This document shows, in pieces, positions 28,118 through 37,093 of a stretch of 64,000 bases of DNA. A model generated the notes under the pieces. That model saw only the letters and a program-made list of their open reading frames with translations. It was not told the origin of the DNA and searched no databases. Each line of letters begins with the position of its first letter. Position 1 is the first letter of the stretch. Source of the stretch: Paraclostridium bifermentans (GTDB lineage: Bacteria > Bacillota > Clostridia > Peptostreptococcales > Peptostreptococcaceae); NCBI RefSeq assembly GCF_019916025.1, contig NZ_CP079737.1, forward strand, positions 806,001-870,000, in the 5' to 3' direction. The position numbers and the translations under genes were made by a program.

Positions 28118-28843
28118 ATGAAATATAGTGTACAACTTAAGGTGTATGAAGGGCCTCTAGATCTTTTATATGATCTTATAGCAAAGCATAAAATAGATAT
28201 AAAGGATATATCTATAATAGAGATAACTAAACAATATCTAGCTTATTTAGATATGCTAGAAGAATTTGATTTAGAAATAGCAAGTGAATTTATAATAATG
28301 GCATCGAAGCTTTTACAAATAAAATCTAAATACTTACTATACAAGCAAAGAAATGATGAAGAAGAGGAAGACCCTAGACTTGAACTTATGGAAAAGCTTG
28401 TAGAGTATAAAAAGTTTAAAAATGCTACAGAAGATTTAAAAACCAATGTTACTTACATAGAAGATGTATTTTATAGAAAGAAAGAAGAGATAGTAGTTGA
28501 AGAAAATTTAGACTTAGAAACAATATCTCTAGACTCTATAGTAAAAATACTTCCTCATATATTAAAAGTAAAAAAAGATGAATTAGAAGAAGTAAAAGAT
28601 GAAAAGTTAAACAAAATTGTTAGAACTCGTATTATATCTGTAGAAGAAAAGATGCACTATGTTAGAGATATCATGAAAGAAAAAGAAAATATAAGGTTTA
28701 CAAATCTGATAGATACATATGAAAAAGATGAAATAATAGCAACTTTCTTATCGGTTTTAGAACTTATAAAAACAAATGAAATAATGGTTGTTCAAGACTT
28801 ATTCTTTGAAGATATCTTAATAAAGAGGAATATGGAGAGTTAA
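28118..28843 (+). CDS. scpA: Segregation and condensation protein A
   Basis: Kleisin of 241 residues that bridges SMC heads in the chromosome condensation complex. The N-terminal YEGPLDLLYDLIAKHKIDI and SEFIIMASKLLQIKSKYL are the conserved SMC-binding helices. The C-terminal winged-helix part (FLSVLELIKTNEIMVVQ) is complete. scpB follows after a single base, so the two are translationally coupled. Confidence 0.96.
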   Translation: MKYSVQLKVYEGPLDLLYDLIAKHKIDIKDISIIEITKQYLAYLDMLEEFDLEIASEFIIMASKLLQIKSKYLLYKQRNDEEEEDPRLELMEKLVEYKKFKNATEDLKTNVTYIEDVFYRKKEEIVVEENLDLETISLDSIVKILPHILKVKKDELEEVKDEKLNKIVRTRIISVEEKMHYVRDIMKEKENIRFTNLIDTYEKDEIIATFLSVLELIKTNEIMVVQDLFFEDILIKRNMES

Positions 28844-28844
28844 T

Positions 28845-29372
28845 ATGAGACGTGATGAAATAAAAAATATTATAGAAGCTATAATGTTTGCATATAGTGA
28901 ACCTATAAGTATAAAAGATTTAAATAATGCTATAAATGAGGAACTTTCTTCTAAAGAAATTGAGATAATGTTAAATAGTTTAATTGAAGAGTATAAAGAA
29001 AATAACAGAGGTATTCAAATTATTAAATTACAAGATAAATATCAAATGTGTACAAATAAAGAGTACTCAGAATTTGTAAAAAATATATTAGAGCCAAAAA
29101 GAAAGAAAACTTTAAGCCAAGCAACTCTAGAAACTTTAACAATTATTGCATATAAGCAGCCTGTAACAAAGGTTGAGATAGAAGAAATAAGAGGTGTTAA
29201 AAGTGATAAAGTTATACAAACGCTTCTTGAAAATGACCTTATATATGAAGCTGGAAGATTAGATAGAATTGGTAAACCTATAATTTATAAAACTACTAAT
29301 GAGTTTTTAAAATTATTAAATATAGAAAAGCTAGAGGATTTACCGTCTATAGAAAAATATGAAAACGAATAG
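28845..29372 (+). CDS. scpB: Segregation and condensation protein B
   Basis: ScpA partner of 175 residues with two winged-helix domains. KNIIEAIMFAYSEPIS opens it, and LSQATLETLTIIAYKQPVTK with RGVKSDKVIQTLLENDLI is the most conserved block. The SMC-ScpA-ScpB complex organises the replicated chromosome. It is expressed with scpA and closed by a strong terminator at 29377-29425. Confidence 0.96.
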   Translation: MRRDEIKNIIEAIMFAYSEPISIKDLNNAINEELSSKEIEIMLNSLIEEYKENNRGIQIIKLQDKYQMCTNKEYSEFVKNILEPKRKKTLSQATLETLTIIAYKQPVTKVEIEEIRGVKSDKVIQTLLENDLIYEAGRLDRIGKPIIYKTTNEFLKLLNIEKLEDLPSIEKYENE

Positions 29373-29376
29373 AATT

Positions 29377-29425
29377 AAAAATAGTAGATGATATAAAATA
29401 TTTATTTATCATCTACTATTTTTTT
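29377..29425 (+). terminator. Rho-independent terminator after scpB
   Basis: AAAAATAGTAGATGAT pairs with ATCATCTACTATTTTTTT. Confidence 0.88.
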
Positions 29426-29441
29426 GCATACTTTTGAAAAA

Positions 29442-30113
29442 ATGGAAAATAATATAAATATGAACTATAAAGATTTAATGAGTATTGTATTTATTTCTAT
29501 TGTAGTAGGAATACCAATTCTATTTTTCATTTTAAATAGTAGGATTCATGTAATTGTAACAGCTAATATAGATAATAAAAATACAGAGATAAGGGTATCA
29601 CTTAGATACTTTTTTAATTTAATCAATATAACAAAAACAGTCTATCCTATAAGTAAGCCAAAAGAAGAAAAGAAAAATAAAAAAAATAAGGAGAGTAAAA
29701 GTAAAAAGGTAAAATTACAAATGATTCAATTAGAAAATTTACTAGCTTTATATCGAACTGTTAAAAAGGTTCAAGTAAGTGAAGTATATTCTAATTTATC
29801 ATATGGAAGTGAAAATATAAATTTTACTTCTTTTATATATGTCTTAATAAATATTTTATATGGAAATATAAGCAATTACTTTGATTCAGAAAAAATGTAT
29901 TTAAAAGTAACACCATGCTATACTCAAAACTTCATAAAGTATAAAGGTGTATTACATATAAGACCTACGATGAAGGATATAGTAGTTTTAATTAAGGGAA
30001 TTTATAAGGTATATATTGATATAAAAGTATATAAAAAAGTAAAATATAATGAGGAGTGTGAAGTGAATGAGATCGGCAAGTTCAATAAAGAGTATAATGG
30101 ATACAACTCTTGA
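29442..30113 (+). CDS. DUF2953 (YtfI-like) membrane-anchored protein
   Basis: Protein of about 223 residues with one N-terminal membrane helix, a lysine-rich linker (KKNKKNKESKSKK) and a soluble domain fitting DUF2953. In Bacillus the corresponding ytfI sits directly before the spore gene ytfJ, as here. The reading frame continues to 30113, overlapping ytfJ by 47 bases, which suggests coupled expression. The start is uncertain: a TTG at 29424 and ATGs at 29442 and 29460 are all in frame, and none has a strong ribosome site. Confidence 0.8.
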   Translation: MENNINMNYKDLMSIVFISIVVGIPILFFILNSRIHVIVTANIDNKNTEIRVSLRYFFNLINITKTVYPISKPKEEKKNKKNKESKSKKVKLQMIQLENLLALYRTVKKVQVSEVYSNLSYGSENINFTSFIYVLINILYGNISNYFDSEKMYLKVTPCYTQNFIKYKGVLHIRPTMKDIVVLIKGIYKVYIDIKVYKKVKYNEECEVNEIGKFNKEYNGYNS

Positions 30114-30498
30114 TTCAATTAGGACAACTATTGATGCAAATACTATTATTGGAGATCCAATTAGAACTGAAACAACTGTAGTGGTTCCTATATCCAAAGT
30201 AACAATAGGATTTGGTATAGGTGGAGGCGAGTACTCAAGAGGACAATGTGAAAGACAAAATGAAAAAAAAGAAGTACAAAACACAGATGATTCAAACTTT
30301 GCAGGAGGAAGTGCAGGTGCTATATCGCTTCAACCAGTAGCATTTGTAGTAGTTGAAAATGGAGAAACAAGACTTATGAGCTTGGACCATAATATAAATA
30401 TGGTTGATAATATATTAAGCGTTACACCTAAAATACTAGAAAAAATTCAAAAACTAAAAAATAATGATTGTGAAAATAAGGATAATAAAGAGTGTTAA
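30067..30498 (+). CDS. ytfJ: Sporulation protein YtfJ/GerW
   Basis: Protein of 143 residues of the GerW/YtfJ family, recognised by TIDANTIIGDPI, VPISKVTIGFGIGGGEY, FAGGSAGAISLQPVAFVVV and the C-terminal region. In Bacillus it is made in the forespore under SigF and is needed for normal germination. GAGGAGTGTGAAGTG lies before the ATG. The overlap with the DUF2953 gene is long (47 bases). A perfect 21-bp hairpin terminator follows. Confidence 0.93.
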   Translation: MRSASSIKSIMDTTLDSIRTTIDANTIIGDPIRTETTVVVPISKVTIGFGIGGGEYSRGQCERQNEKKEVQNTDDSNFAGGSAGAISLQPVAFVVVENGETRLMSLDHNINMVDNILSVTPKILEKIQKLKNNDCENKDNKEC

Positions 30499-30501
30499 AA
30501 T

Positions 30502-30556
30502 AAAGAATAAAAGCTATAGAAAAAGGTTAATTCATTTCTATAGCTTTTATTCTTTT
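30502..30556 (+). terminator. Rho-independent terminator after ytfJ
   Basis: A perfect 21-bp stem (30502-30522 with 30535-30555) based on AAAGCTATAGAAA. Confidence 0.88.
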
Positions 30557-30688
30557 AAAAATATTTTACAATTTAATCATTTGTTACTTAAAAAATTAGA
30601 AAAACAATAGTATAATACATATAAGGCAAGTTAATTTTTAGGGTTAAATTAAACTGGCAGGGTTTTAAACTATAGGAGAGGTGAGCAT

Positions 30689-31129
30689 ATGGAAAATAAA
30701 GAAATATCAAAATTATTGATACATAGTATGAATAATTATCAAAATTTGATTAAAGCAACAAATACTGATAGATACAAAAAAGGTAAAGTATTAACAAAGA
30801 AACAATTTTTCACTTTAGTTGAAATTCAAAAGCGTGAAAAAATAGAGTTAAAGAATTTAAGTAAAGAGTTATATGTTTCAACATCTAGCTTATGTATACT
30901 TTTAAACAAGCTAGTAGAGTTAGGATATGTTTATAGAGAAGAAGATTCTAAAGATAGAAGAAATACTTTCTATGGTATAACAGCAGAAGGTGAAGTTGTA
31001 GTTAATACAGAAATAGAAAAGTTTATGCAGATAGTAAATGATAAAATAGATAAGTTAGATTTACAAAAGAAAAAAGAACTTGAAGAAAGTTTACAAAAAA
31101 CTATTAATATAATGAAAGAAATAATATAG
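30689..31129 (+). CDS. MarR family transcriptional regulator
   Basis: Protein of 146 residues with the MarR winged helix: LKNLSKELYVSTSSLCILLNKLVELGYVYREEDSKDRRNT has the recognition helix and the DxRxx wing, and helices at both ends form the dimer. GAGAGGTGAGC precedes the ATG. A TATAAT-like -10 lies near 30611. It stands 79 bases before leucyl aminopeptidase on the same strand, but nothing shows that it controls that gene. The ligand is unknown. Confidence 0.9.
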   Translation: MENKEISKLLIHSMNNYQNLIKATNTDRYKKGKVLTKKQFFTLVEIQKREKIELKNLSKELYVSTSSLCILLNKLVELGYVYREEDSKDRRNTFYGITAEGEVVVNTEIEKFMQIVNDKIDKLDLQKKKELEESLQKTINIMKEII

Positions 31130-31207
31130 CCTATGTAGAATAAATTTATAGTGTAGATATTTATAAAGTGGGTAAGTATCTATTATAAATTTATTTGGAG
31201 GTATATT

Positions 31208-32641
31208 ATGAGTATAAAGATTGCAAATGAAAAAAAATTGATACAAGAAACTGAGTTAAGTATATTTTTTATAGACAGCAATAAAAAAGTTGAATTTAAA
31301 GAAAAGGCTTTAGAAGCTTTAAAAGAAGAGTTTGAGTCTACTTGTTGTAATATAGAATTAAATAAAGTATATACAGAAGATAAATTTTTAAACGTAATGT
31401 TTGTTGGATTAGGAAATGATGAAAACTTATCTATGGATGAAATAAGAAATATTGGTGGAGACATATCAAGAAAATTGAAAAAAATGAAATCTAAAAAGGT
31501 AAGTTTTTTAAATATAGAAGAGTACTTAAATAAAGATCATGTAAAAGCTTTAGTAGAAGGTCTTGAATTAGGGGCATATGATTTTACTAAGTATATTACA
31601 AGTAATGAAACTGATAAAGAAATAGTAATAAATTTAGGCTTAAATGAAAGCTTCAACGATAGTATAAATGAAGGTGAATTACTTGCACAAATGACATTAG
31701 TATCAAGAAGCCTAGTGAATGAACCAGCAAATGTTATATACCCAGCGACTCTAGGTTATGAAGTTGTAGAATTAGGTAAAACGTTTGGCTTTGAAACAGA
31801 GATATATGGTAAGCAAGAAATTGAAAATTTAGGAATGGATGCATTCTTAGCAGTAGCTAAAGGTTCTGATAAAGAGCCTAAACTTATAGTTATGAGATAC
31901 TTTGGAGATAAAAATAGTGAAGATGTATTAGGTTTAGTTGGAAAAGGATTAACATACGATTCAGGTGGATACTCTATAAAACCTACAAACTCTATGGTTG
32001 ATATGAAAACAGACATGGGTGGAGCAGGAGCTGTAATTGGAGCTATGTGTGGTATTGCAAAAGCTAAACTTAATAAAAATGTTATAGCTGTAGTAGCTGC
32101 TTGTGAGAATTTAATTTCTGGAAATTCGTACAAGCCAGGAGATATAATAAATTCAATGGGCAAAAAAACAATAGAAATTTTAAACACAGATGCAGAAGGC
32201 AGATTAACTTTAATAGATGCTGTTTATTATGCTATAAATAAAGAAAAAGTTAATAAAGTTGTAGATATAGCTACATTGACAGGAGCAGCTGTAGTAGCCC
32301 TTGGAGATGTTGCAACACCTGTATTAACTAATAATGAAGAGTTTTATACTTTATTAGATAAAGCAGCAAAAACATCAGGTGAAAAAATCTGGAGAATGCC
32401 AGTATTTGATGAATATAAAAAAGTTTTAAAAGGTAAGCAAGCTGATTTAAACAACAGCCCTGGTAGAGATGGTGGTTGTATAACTGCTGGATTATTTATA
32501 GGTGAATTTGTAGGAGATACTCCTTGGATTCATATGGATATAGCAGGAACTAGTGTTAGTTCTAAAGAAAGTGGATATAAATCTAAAGGAGCTACAGGAG
32601 AAGGAGCAAGAACTTTATATAATTTAACAAAATTAATTTAA
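31208..32641 (+). CDS. pepA: Leucyl aminopeptidase (M17)
   Basis: Two-metal cytosolic aminopeptidase of 477 residues. The signature NTDAEGRLTL is present, with the metal- and bicarbonate-site segments GLTYDSGGYSIKP, DMKTDMGGAGAV and the C-terminal HMDIAGT. The N-terminal 160 residues form the typical non-catalytic domain. Length is slightly shorter than E. coli PepA (503). It releases N-terminal amino acids from peptides, useful to a peptide-fermenting anaerobe. TTTGGAGG precedes the ATG. Confidence 0.96.
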   Translation: MSIKIANEKKLIQETELSIFFIDSNKKVEFKEKALEALKEEFESTCCNIELNKVYTEDKFLNVMFVGLGNDENLSMDEIRNIGGDISRKLKKMKSKKVSFLNIEEYLNKDHVKALVEGLELGAYDFTKYITSNETDKEIVINLGLNESFNDSINEGELLAQMTLVSRSLVNEPANVIYPATLGYEVVELGKTFGFETEIYGKQEIENLGMDAFLAVAKGSDKEPKLIVMRYFGDKNSEDVLGLVGKGLTYDSGGYSIKPTNSMVDMKTDMGGAGAVIGAMCGIAKAKLNKNVIAVVAACENLISGNSYKPGDIINSMGKKTIEILNTDAEGRLTLIDAVYYAINKEKVNKVVDIATLTGAAVVALGDVATPVLTNNEEFYTLLDKAAKTSGEKIWRMPVFDEYKKVLKGKQADLNNSPGRDGGCITAGLFIGEFVGDTPWIHMDIAGTSVSSKESGYKSKGATGEGARTLYNLTKLI

Positions 32642-32691
32642 AAGATTTCTTAAGTTAGTACAATCTAGGTAAATTGTGGTATAATTAAATT

Positions 32692-32763
32692 AACCTAAGA
32701 TTTTAAATTTTCTTCTTACATACTAAAGTATATATTTACTCGCCTAGTGGCGAGTTTTTTTTT
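32692..32763 (+). ncRNA. Candidate small RNA with own promoter and terminator
   Basis: An extended -10 (TGGTATAAT at 32677-32685) lies 6 bases before the proposed start, with only a weak -35. The unit ends in a textbook terminator ACTCGCC-TAGT-GGCGAGT at 32738-32755 followed by eight Ts. A small ATACT/AGTAT hairpin lies inside. No ORF with a ribosome site fits the about 72 bases. It might instead be the distant pepA terminator. Confidence 0.4.
32738..32763 (+). terminator. GC-rich rho-independent terminator
   Basis: A 7-bp perfect stem ACTCGCC/GGCGAGT with a TAGT loop and eight Ts; it ends either the candidate sRNA or the pepA transcript. Confidence 0.88.
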
Positions 32764-32884
32764 GGGGGGAAAATATAACAAGTAAGTTTTTTTGTTTATT
32801 AATCTGAAAATTAAGAAAAAAGATAGTTTATATGTGATATAATTAATATATATATAAATATTTTAAATTCAGTGGGGTGAATTT

Positions 32885-33523
32885 ATGGGGGATAAAGAAA
32901 AGAGTTTCAAAGATGAAAATTTTATTATTTACACTGGTATGGTAAAGTATATAAGAAATTTAAAGATGCTTGAAATTCATAAAAGAGATATAAGTCAAAA
33001 GGTTTATAATTTGTATATAAACTTAAGTAATAAAAATACTAGCTTAGAAAAATATATAGTTAATCCTAGGGAGTTTTGTGATACTATATGCAAAGATTAT
33101 ATAATAAATACACCTGTTTATGCTGTGTACTTAGAGACTATCAAAAAGCTTTCATTAGTAATAGCAATAATGGCATTATTTTGCGACTTGATCTTAGACA
33201 AACCATTAGTTAGCAAATATTTTGTATATATATTGATTGGGGCTTTTTTTATTTCAATTATATTAACATATCTAAAGCTTTATAGATCAGAAAAGTATGG
33301 TTTAGAAGAAGAGCCACTTAAATATAAAGTTTTATATAATATTAGTGCATTGATTTTAATAATTCCAATTTTTATATGGAAAAACAAAATCTTAGAAAAT
33401 GGGAAAATTAGTATGATTTTTATAGGATTAATTTTCATAGGAATGTTTTTTATAAGTTCTTATATAGTTAAAAAAAATAAAAATAATATAGATAAAAAAA
33501 TAAGTTATAAGAGTACTATTTAA
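32885..33523 (+). CDS. Uncharacterised four-helix membrane protein
   Basis: Protein of 212 residues. The first 80 are soluble and helical with many charged residues. About four membrane helices follow (about 84-150 and 148-200 in two pairs), then a lysine-rich tail. GTGGGGTGA precedes the ATG, and a -10-like TATAAT is near 32838. It converges with the YwaF-like gene on a shared terminator. I do not recognise a family and see no catalytic motif. Confidence 0.7.
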   Translation: MGDKEKSFKDENFIIYTGMVKYIRNLKMLEIHKRDISQKVYNLYINLSNKNTSLEKYIVNPREFCDTICKDYIINTPVYAVYLETIKKLSLVIAIMALFCDLILDKPLVSKYFVYILIGAFFISIILTYLKLYRSEKYGLEEEPLKYKVLYNISALILIIPIFIWKNKILENGKISMIFIGLIFIGMFFISSYIVKKNKNNIDKKISYKSTI

Positions 33524-33544
33524 TACTCTTATAACTTATTTTTT
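33495..33544. terminator. Bidirectional terminator
   Basis: An 18-bp perfect stem (33498-33515 with 33524-33541) with A- and T-runs at either end overlaps the stop codons of the two convergent genes. Confidence 0.88.
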
Positions 33545-34200
33545 CGTTTAAATTTAAAATCAATACTATTGTTATCTTTAATTAATGTAGGTAAATAAAT
33601 TAAAGATGTAATAAATGTGAACAATAATATGCTATAAAAATTAGCATTTGAAAAACTATAATCATAATGAGCATTAGTGAATTGATTTAATAAAAAAGTA
33701 AATAAGAAAAATAAAGAACATGCTTTTATATTATCTACTATACATCTAGAATTCACATAAAACTTTCTAACTCCAACTAAATAAACTAAAGAATATAAAA
33801 GTAATAATCTAGATGCTATATAAAAGAAATAAAGAATATGTGGAAACTCAAAATATAAATCTTTAAAAAATATTAAGTCGCCTATAGAACAAACTATACT
33901 CCATGAGAAAAATACATTAAATAGATGATATTTTTTAAAAAGTAAAATAGCGATACACAAATATATTGTTATGCTTGTTATGTTTATCGGAAGTGTGTAC
34001 AAAACATTATAACTTCCTAAAGAAATTAAACATATTTGTTCTAATATAATTATGAATACAAATGATAGGCATATAATTTTTTCTACTAAATAGCTGTATG
34101 GAAGTAAGTTTTTGGTTAGCTTAGGCAATAAGAATAAGAATATAGCTACAAAAAGTAGAATTATTAAATGTTCATTAGAAAAAACAAAATTAGAATTCAT
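33529..34200 (-). CDS. YwaF-like integral membrane protein (TIGR02206 type)
   Basis: Protein of 223 residues with seven predicted membrane helices. The segment LPINITSITIYLCIAILLFKK and the central IGDLIFF/FPHILYFFYIAS resemble the YwaF/TIGR02206 family (related to eukaryotic TMEM164). Bacterial members have no established function. TAGGGGGGAG lies before the ATG. The family call rests on motif spacing and is moderate. Confidence 0.6.
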   Translation of the reverse strand: MNSNFVFSNEHLIILLFVAIFLFLLPKLTKNLLPYSYLVEKIICLSFVFIIILEQICLISLGSYNVLYTLPINITSITIYLCIAILLFKKYHLFNVFFSWSIVCSIGDLIFFKDLYFEFPHILYFFYIASRLLLLYSLVYLVGVRKFYVNSRCIVDNIKACSLFFLFTFLLNQFTNAHYDYSFSNANFYSILLFTFITSLIYLPTLIKDNNSIDFKFKRKNKL

Positions 34201-34406
34201 AAACTCCCCCCTAACTATTTATAAGCAAGTTTAAATATGTAATCATGTCCTTTTATACATTATATTCCAAAGTAGTAGTTATGATATATAGTTTTTAAAA
34301 ATTTATATAAATATTTAATTGTAACAAAATAAAAATTAGATAATAAATTAATATTATAGCAGTTAAAAATTAGACATTTAAAAAATCATCCAAAGGAAGT
34401 GGTCTT

Positions 34407-35363
34407 TTGAAAAGAATAAGCATACAACCATGTGCTGATTGCGGAAGCAAATATTGTCCGTGTCATTTAGCATATTCAGGAGATTGTATTCAATGTAGTT
34501 TAATACAAGGCAGTAAAACTTGTGATTGTATTTGGCAGGGGGTTTGTGTATACAATGAATTGCAACATAATCGAAATGTAGCTTGCAATGAAAAGCAAGA
34601 TGTTTTGTGTGATGTTGTAACAAAAAAAGAATTAAAAGAGGATATATACTTACTAGAGATAAGAACGCCTAAAATTTTATTAGAAGAACTATTAAATCCT
34701 GGTTCTTATATATTATTAAGATGCAAAGACCAAATTGACTCAAGATACAATGTACCTATATCTGTTATGGATATAGATGTTGAAAATGAAATTTTAAAAG
34801 TAATAATTAAAGAGGTTGGACATAAGACTAAATCGTTATTAAGTTTTGATAAAGTATGGGTAAGAGGTCCATACTTAAATGGGGTATTGGGACTTAAGGA
34901 GTTTAAACTTACAACAAATAGTAATGTAGCGGTAATATTAAGTGGGTTATCTCAAGTAAATGCACCTAAAATAATTAAGTATATCTTAAAAAATAATAAT
35001 CATGTAGAAGTATTTGTAGACACTAGAAGAACTATTTTAGATGAGGTTATAGATAAAATAAAAGAGTTAAATGTTAATATCCACTTCATAAATATAAAAG
35101 AAGATGAAGAGCTAATTAAAGACTATATAAGAAGAAATAATGTAGAACTTGTGTATAGCGGAGGATTTAATTCTTTTAATAAGGAAATCATGAAACTGGT
35201 TGATAGTGTTGACGAAAATATTAGATTCTCAATAGCAAATAATAATTTAATTGTATGTGGGGAAGGAATATGTGGAGGATGTACGGTTGTAATTAATGGT
35301 AAGAGAACGAAATCTTGTAAAGCTCAAATTAATGGAAGAGATTATCTAAAAAGTTTAAAATAA
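34407..35363 (+). CDS. PyrK-like FAD/NAD-binding electron-transfer protein with Cys-rich N-terminus
   Basis: Protein of 318 residues. The first 47 contain nine cysteines (C9, C12, C17, C19, C27, C30, C39, C41, C47), including PCADCGSKYCPCHLA and CDCIWQGVC, enough for two or more Fe-S clusters or zinc sites. The rest resembles ferredoxin-NADP reductase/dihydroorotate dehydrogenase electron-transfer subunits, with the 2Fe-2S ligands in CGEGICGGCTV and a later cysteine. No PyrD is nearby; the partner is the FAD protein 30 bases downstream. It starts at TTG behind AAGGAAGTGG. Substrate and pathway are unknown. Confidence 0.8.
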   Translation: MKRISIQPCADCGSKYCPCHLAYSGDCIQCSLIQGSKTCDCIWQGVCVYNELQHNRNVACNEKQDVLCDVVTKKELKEDIYLLEIRTPKILLEELLNPGSYILLRCKDQIDSRYNVPISVMDIDVENEILKVIIKEVGHKTKSLLSFDKVWVRGPYLNGVLGLKEFKLTTNSNVAVILSGLSQVNAPKIIKYILKNNNHVEVFVDTRRTILDEVIDKIKELNVNIHFINIKEDEELIKDYIRRNNVELVYSGGFNSFNKEIMKLVDSVDENIRFSIANNNLIVCGEGICGGCTVVINGKRTKSCKAQINGRDYLKSLK

Positions 35364-35393
35364 ATTTGTTTTAGGTTTAAGGGGGAATTTAAA

Positions 35394-36677
35394 GTGGCAA
35401 AAGTAGTAGTTATAGGCGGCGGATGGGCTGGTTGTGCAGCTGCAATATCTGCAAGGAAAGCAGGAGCAGAGGTTACTATATTAGAAAGAACAGATCTTTT
35501 ACTAGGGCTTGGGAATGTTGGAGGAATAATGAGAAACAATGGAAGATATACTGCAACAGAAGAAGCTATAGCTCTAGGAGCAAGTGAACTATTTGAATTA
35601 ACAGATAAGTATAGTACACATAAAGACATGGATTTTCCAGGTCACAAACATTCAACTATATATAATGTAACAGAAATAGAAAAACCTGTAAGAGAAAAAA
35701 TATTAAGTATGGGTATAGAAGTAAAATTTTTCTCTAGAGTCATAGATGTAAAATTAGATGGGAAGAAAATAAAAGCTGTTGTTTTAGAAGATGGGGAGAT
35801 TATAAATGGAGACTCATTTGTAGAAACAACAGGATCTTCAGGACCTATGGGAAATTGCACTAAGTATGGTAATGGATGTGCTATGTGTGTTTTAAGATGT
35901 CCTTCATTTGGAGGAAGAGTTAGTATAACTAGCAAGTGTGGAATAGAAGATATGTATGGAAGAAGAAACACAGGGGAGTTAGGGGCTTTTAGTGGTTCTA
36001 TGAAACTATTAAAAGAAAGTTTAAGTGAAGAAATTCAAAAAGATTTAAATGAAAAAGGTTGTGCTGTAATACCTTTACCAGAAGAACTTATAAATACAGA
36101 AAAACTTGATATAAAAGTTTGCCAACAATACTCATTACCTGAGTTTGCTAAGAATTTAATTCTTATAGATACAGGTCATGCAAAATTAATGGCACCATTT
36201 TACCCACTTGAAAAATTAAGAAAAATTCCAGGATTTGAGGGAGCTATAATAGTAGATCCATATTCAGGTGGAAAAGGAAACTCAGTAAGATATTTTTCAG
36301 TTGCACCAAGAGACAACTATATGAGAGTAACAGGACTTGAAAACTTATTTGTAGGTGGAGAAAAAAGTGGATTCTTTGTAGGTCATACAGAAGCTATATG
36401 CACAGGATCTCTATCTGGGCACAATGCAGCTAGAAATGCTATAGGTATGTATTTACTTCAATTACCAACTAATATTGCAATTGGAGACTTTATATCTTAT
36501 GCTAATCAAGAATTAAAAGAAGAACATGCGGATAGATTAAAGTTTACTTTTGCAGGAAGTGTCTACTTTAATAGAATGAAGGATTTAGGTTTTTATACAA
36601 TAGATAAAAAAGAAATAGAAACTAGAGTTAAAAAGGCAGGGTTAGAAGGGGTTTTCAATAAAAAAATAATAAAATAA
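35394..36677 (+). CDS. GidA-like FAD-dependent oxidoreductase
   Basis: Flavoprotein of 427 residues beginning at a GTG behind AAGGGGG. The dinucleotide-binding motif GGGWAGCAAAISARKAGAEV opens it. A cysteine segment GNCTKYGNGCAMCVLRCP near residue 155 may hold an Fe-S cluster or redox cysteines. The C-terminal FVGGEKSGFFVGHTEAICTGSLSGHNAAR is like the FAD end of MnmG/GidA, but it is shorter than MnmG (about 630). With the upstream PyrK-like protein it should form a soluble oxidoreductase passing electrons between NAD(P)H and an unknown substrate. It is not the tRNA enzyme. Confidence 0.85.
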   Translation: MAKVVVIGGGWAGCAAAISARKAGAEVTILERTDLLLGLGNVGGIMRNNGRYTATEEAIALGASELFELTDKYSTHKDMDFPGHKHSTIYNVTEIEKPVREKILSMGIEVKFFSRVIDVKLDGKKIKAVVLEDGEIINGDSFVETTGSSGPMGNCTKYGNGCAMCVLRCPSFGGRVSITSKCGIEDMYGRRNTGELGAFSGSMKLLKESLSEEIQKDLNEKGCAVIPLPEELINTEKLDIKVCQQYSLPEFAKNLILIDTGHAKLMAPFYPLEKLRKIPGFEGAIIVDPYSGGKGNSVRYFSVAPRDNYMRVTGLENLFVGGEKSGFFVGHTEAICTGSLSGHNAARNAIGMYLLQLPTNIAIGDFISYANQELKEEHADRLKFTFAGSVYFNRMKDLGFYTIDKKEIETRVKKAGLEGVFNKKIIK

Positions 36678-36716
36678 ATAAAAGGAGATAACTTTTGTTA
36701 TCTCCTTTTATTTATT
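36673..36716. terminator. Bidirectional terminator
   Basis: A perfect 20-bp stem (36673-36692 with 36697-36716) built around AAAGGAGATAAC lies between the oxidoreductase and the minus-strand paralogue cluster. Confidence 0.9.
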
Positions 36717-36730
36717 GTAGCGTTTTAAGC

Positions 36731-36997
36731 TTAAAGAATAGAAAAAATATCTAATGCAGCAATAGTAAAACTCATCACTGTATTAAATAAAGAAAAAAAC
36801 TGTATTATACTATAAAGTTTATAGTTATGTATCGTATCATATAAGCTTATACATCCAATAGTCAATAAGCCTACAATACTTAATATAATAATATCAGCAA
36901 ATATATCAATGCAAATTAAGATTAAAGCAATGATTGCTAACATAGAAGATAATGAAAAACGTTTAGATAAAGTATAAGTATTTGTTGCACTTTTCAA
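36731..36997 (-). CDS. Small membrane protein, paralogue 1 of a tandem triplet
   Basis: Protein of 88 residues with about three hydrophobic segments. It shares a pattern with the next two upstream genes: a basic N-terminus, two helices, SLYDTIHNYK, then a last helix pair. It starts at TTG behind AGAGGTGATTTATA. It is the most diverged of the three. No known family. It lies last in the minus-strand row, before a strong terminator. Confidence 0.65.
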   Translation of the reverse strand: MKSATNTYTLSKRFSLSSMLAIIALILICIDIFADIIILSIVGLLTIGCISLYDTIHNYKLYSIIQFFSLFNTVMSFTIAALDIFSIL

Positions 36998-37093
36998 TAT
37001 AAATCACCTCTATATACTTATATGAAGTTATATAAGATTTAAAACTAAATAAAATATATTGAAAAATGGACAAGCATTATAATAATTAGAACA

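Noticed and set aside
31756-32187. Minus-strand ORF of 143 codons inside pepA
   Set aside because: Lies fully antisense to a conserved catalytic region and has no ribosome site.
34378-34623. Minus-strand ORF of 81 codons over the Cys-rich N-terminus of the PyrK-like gene
   Set aside because: Its His/Cys-rich look is the antisense of the cysteine and asparagine codons of the real gene.
35394-36677. True MnmG/GidA tRNA-modification enzyme
   Set aside because: About 200 residues too short, with a cysteine cluster not found in MnmG and a PyrK-like partner instead of MnmE.
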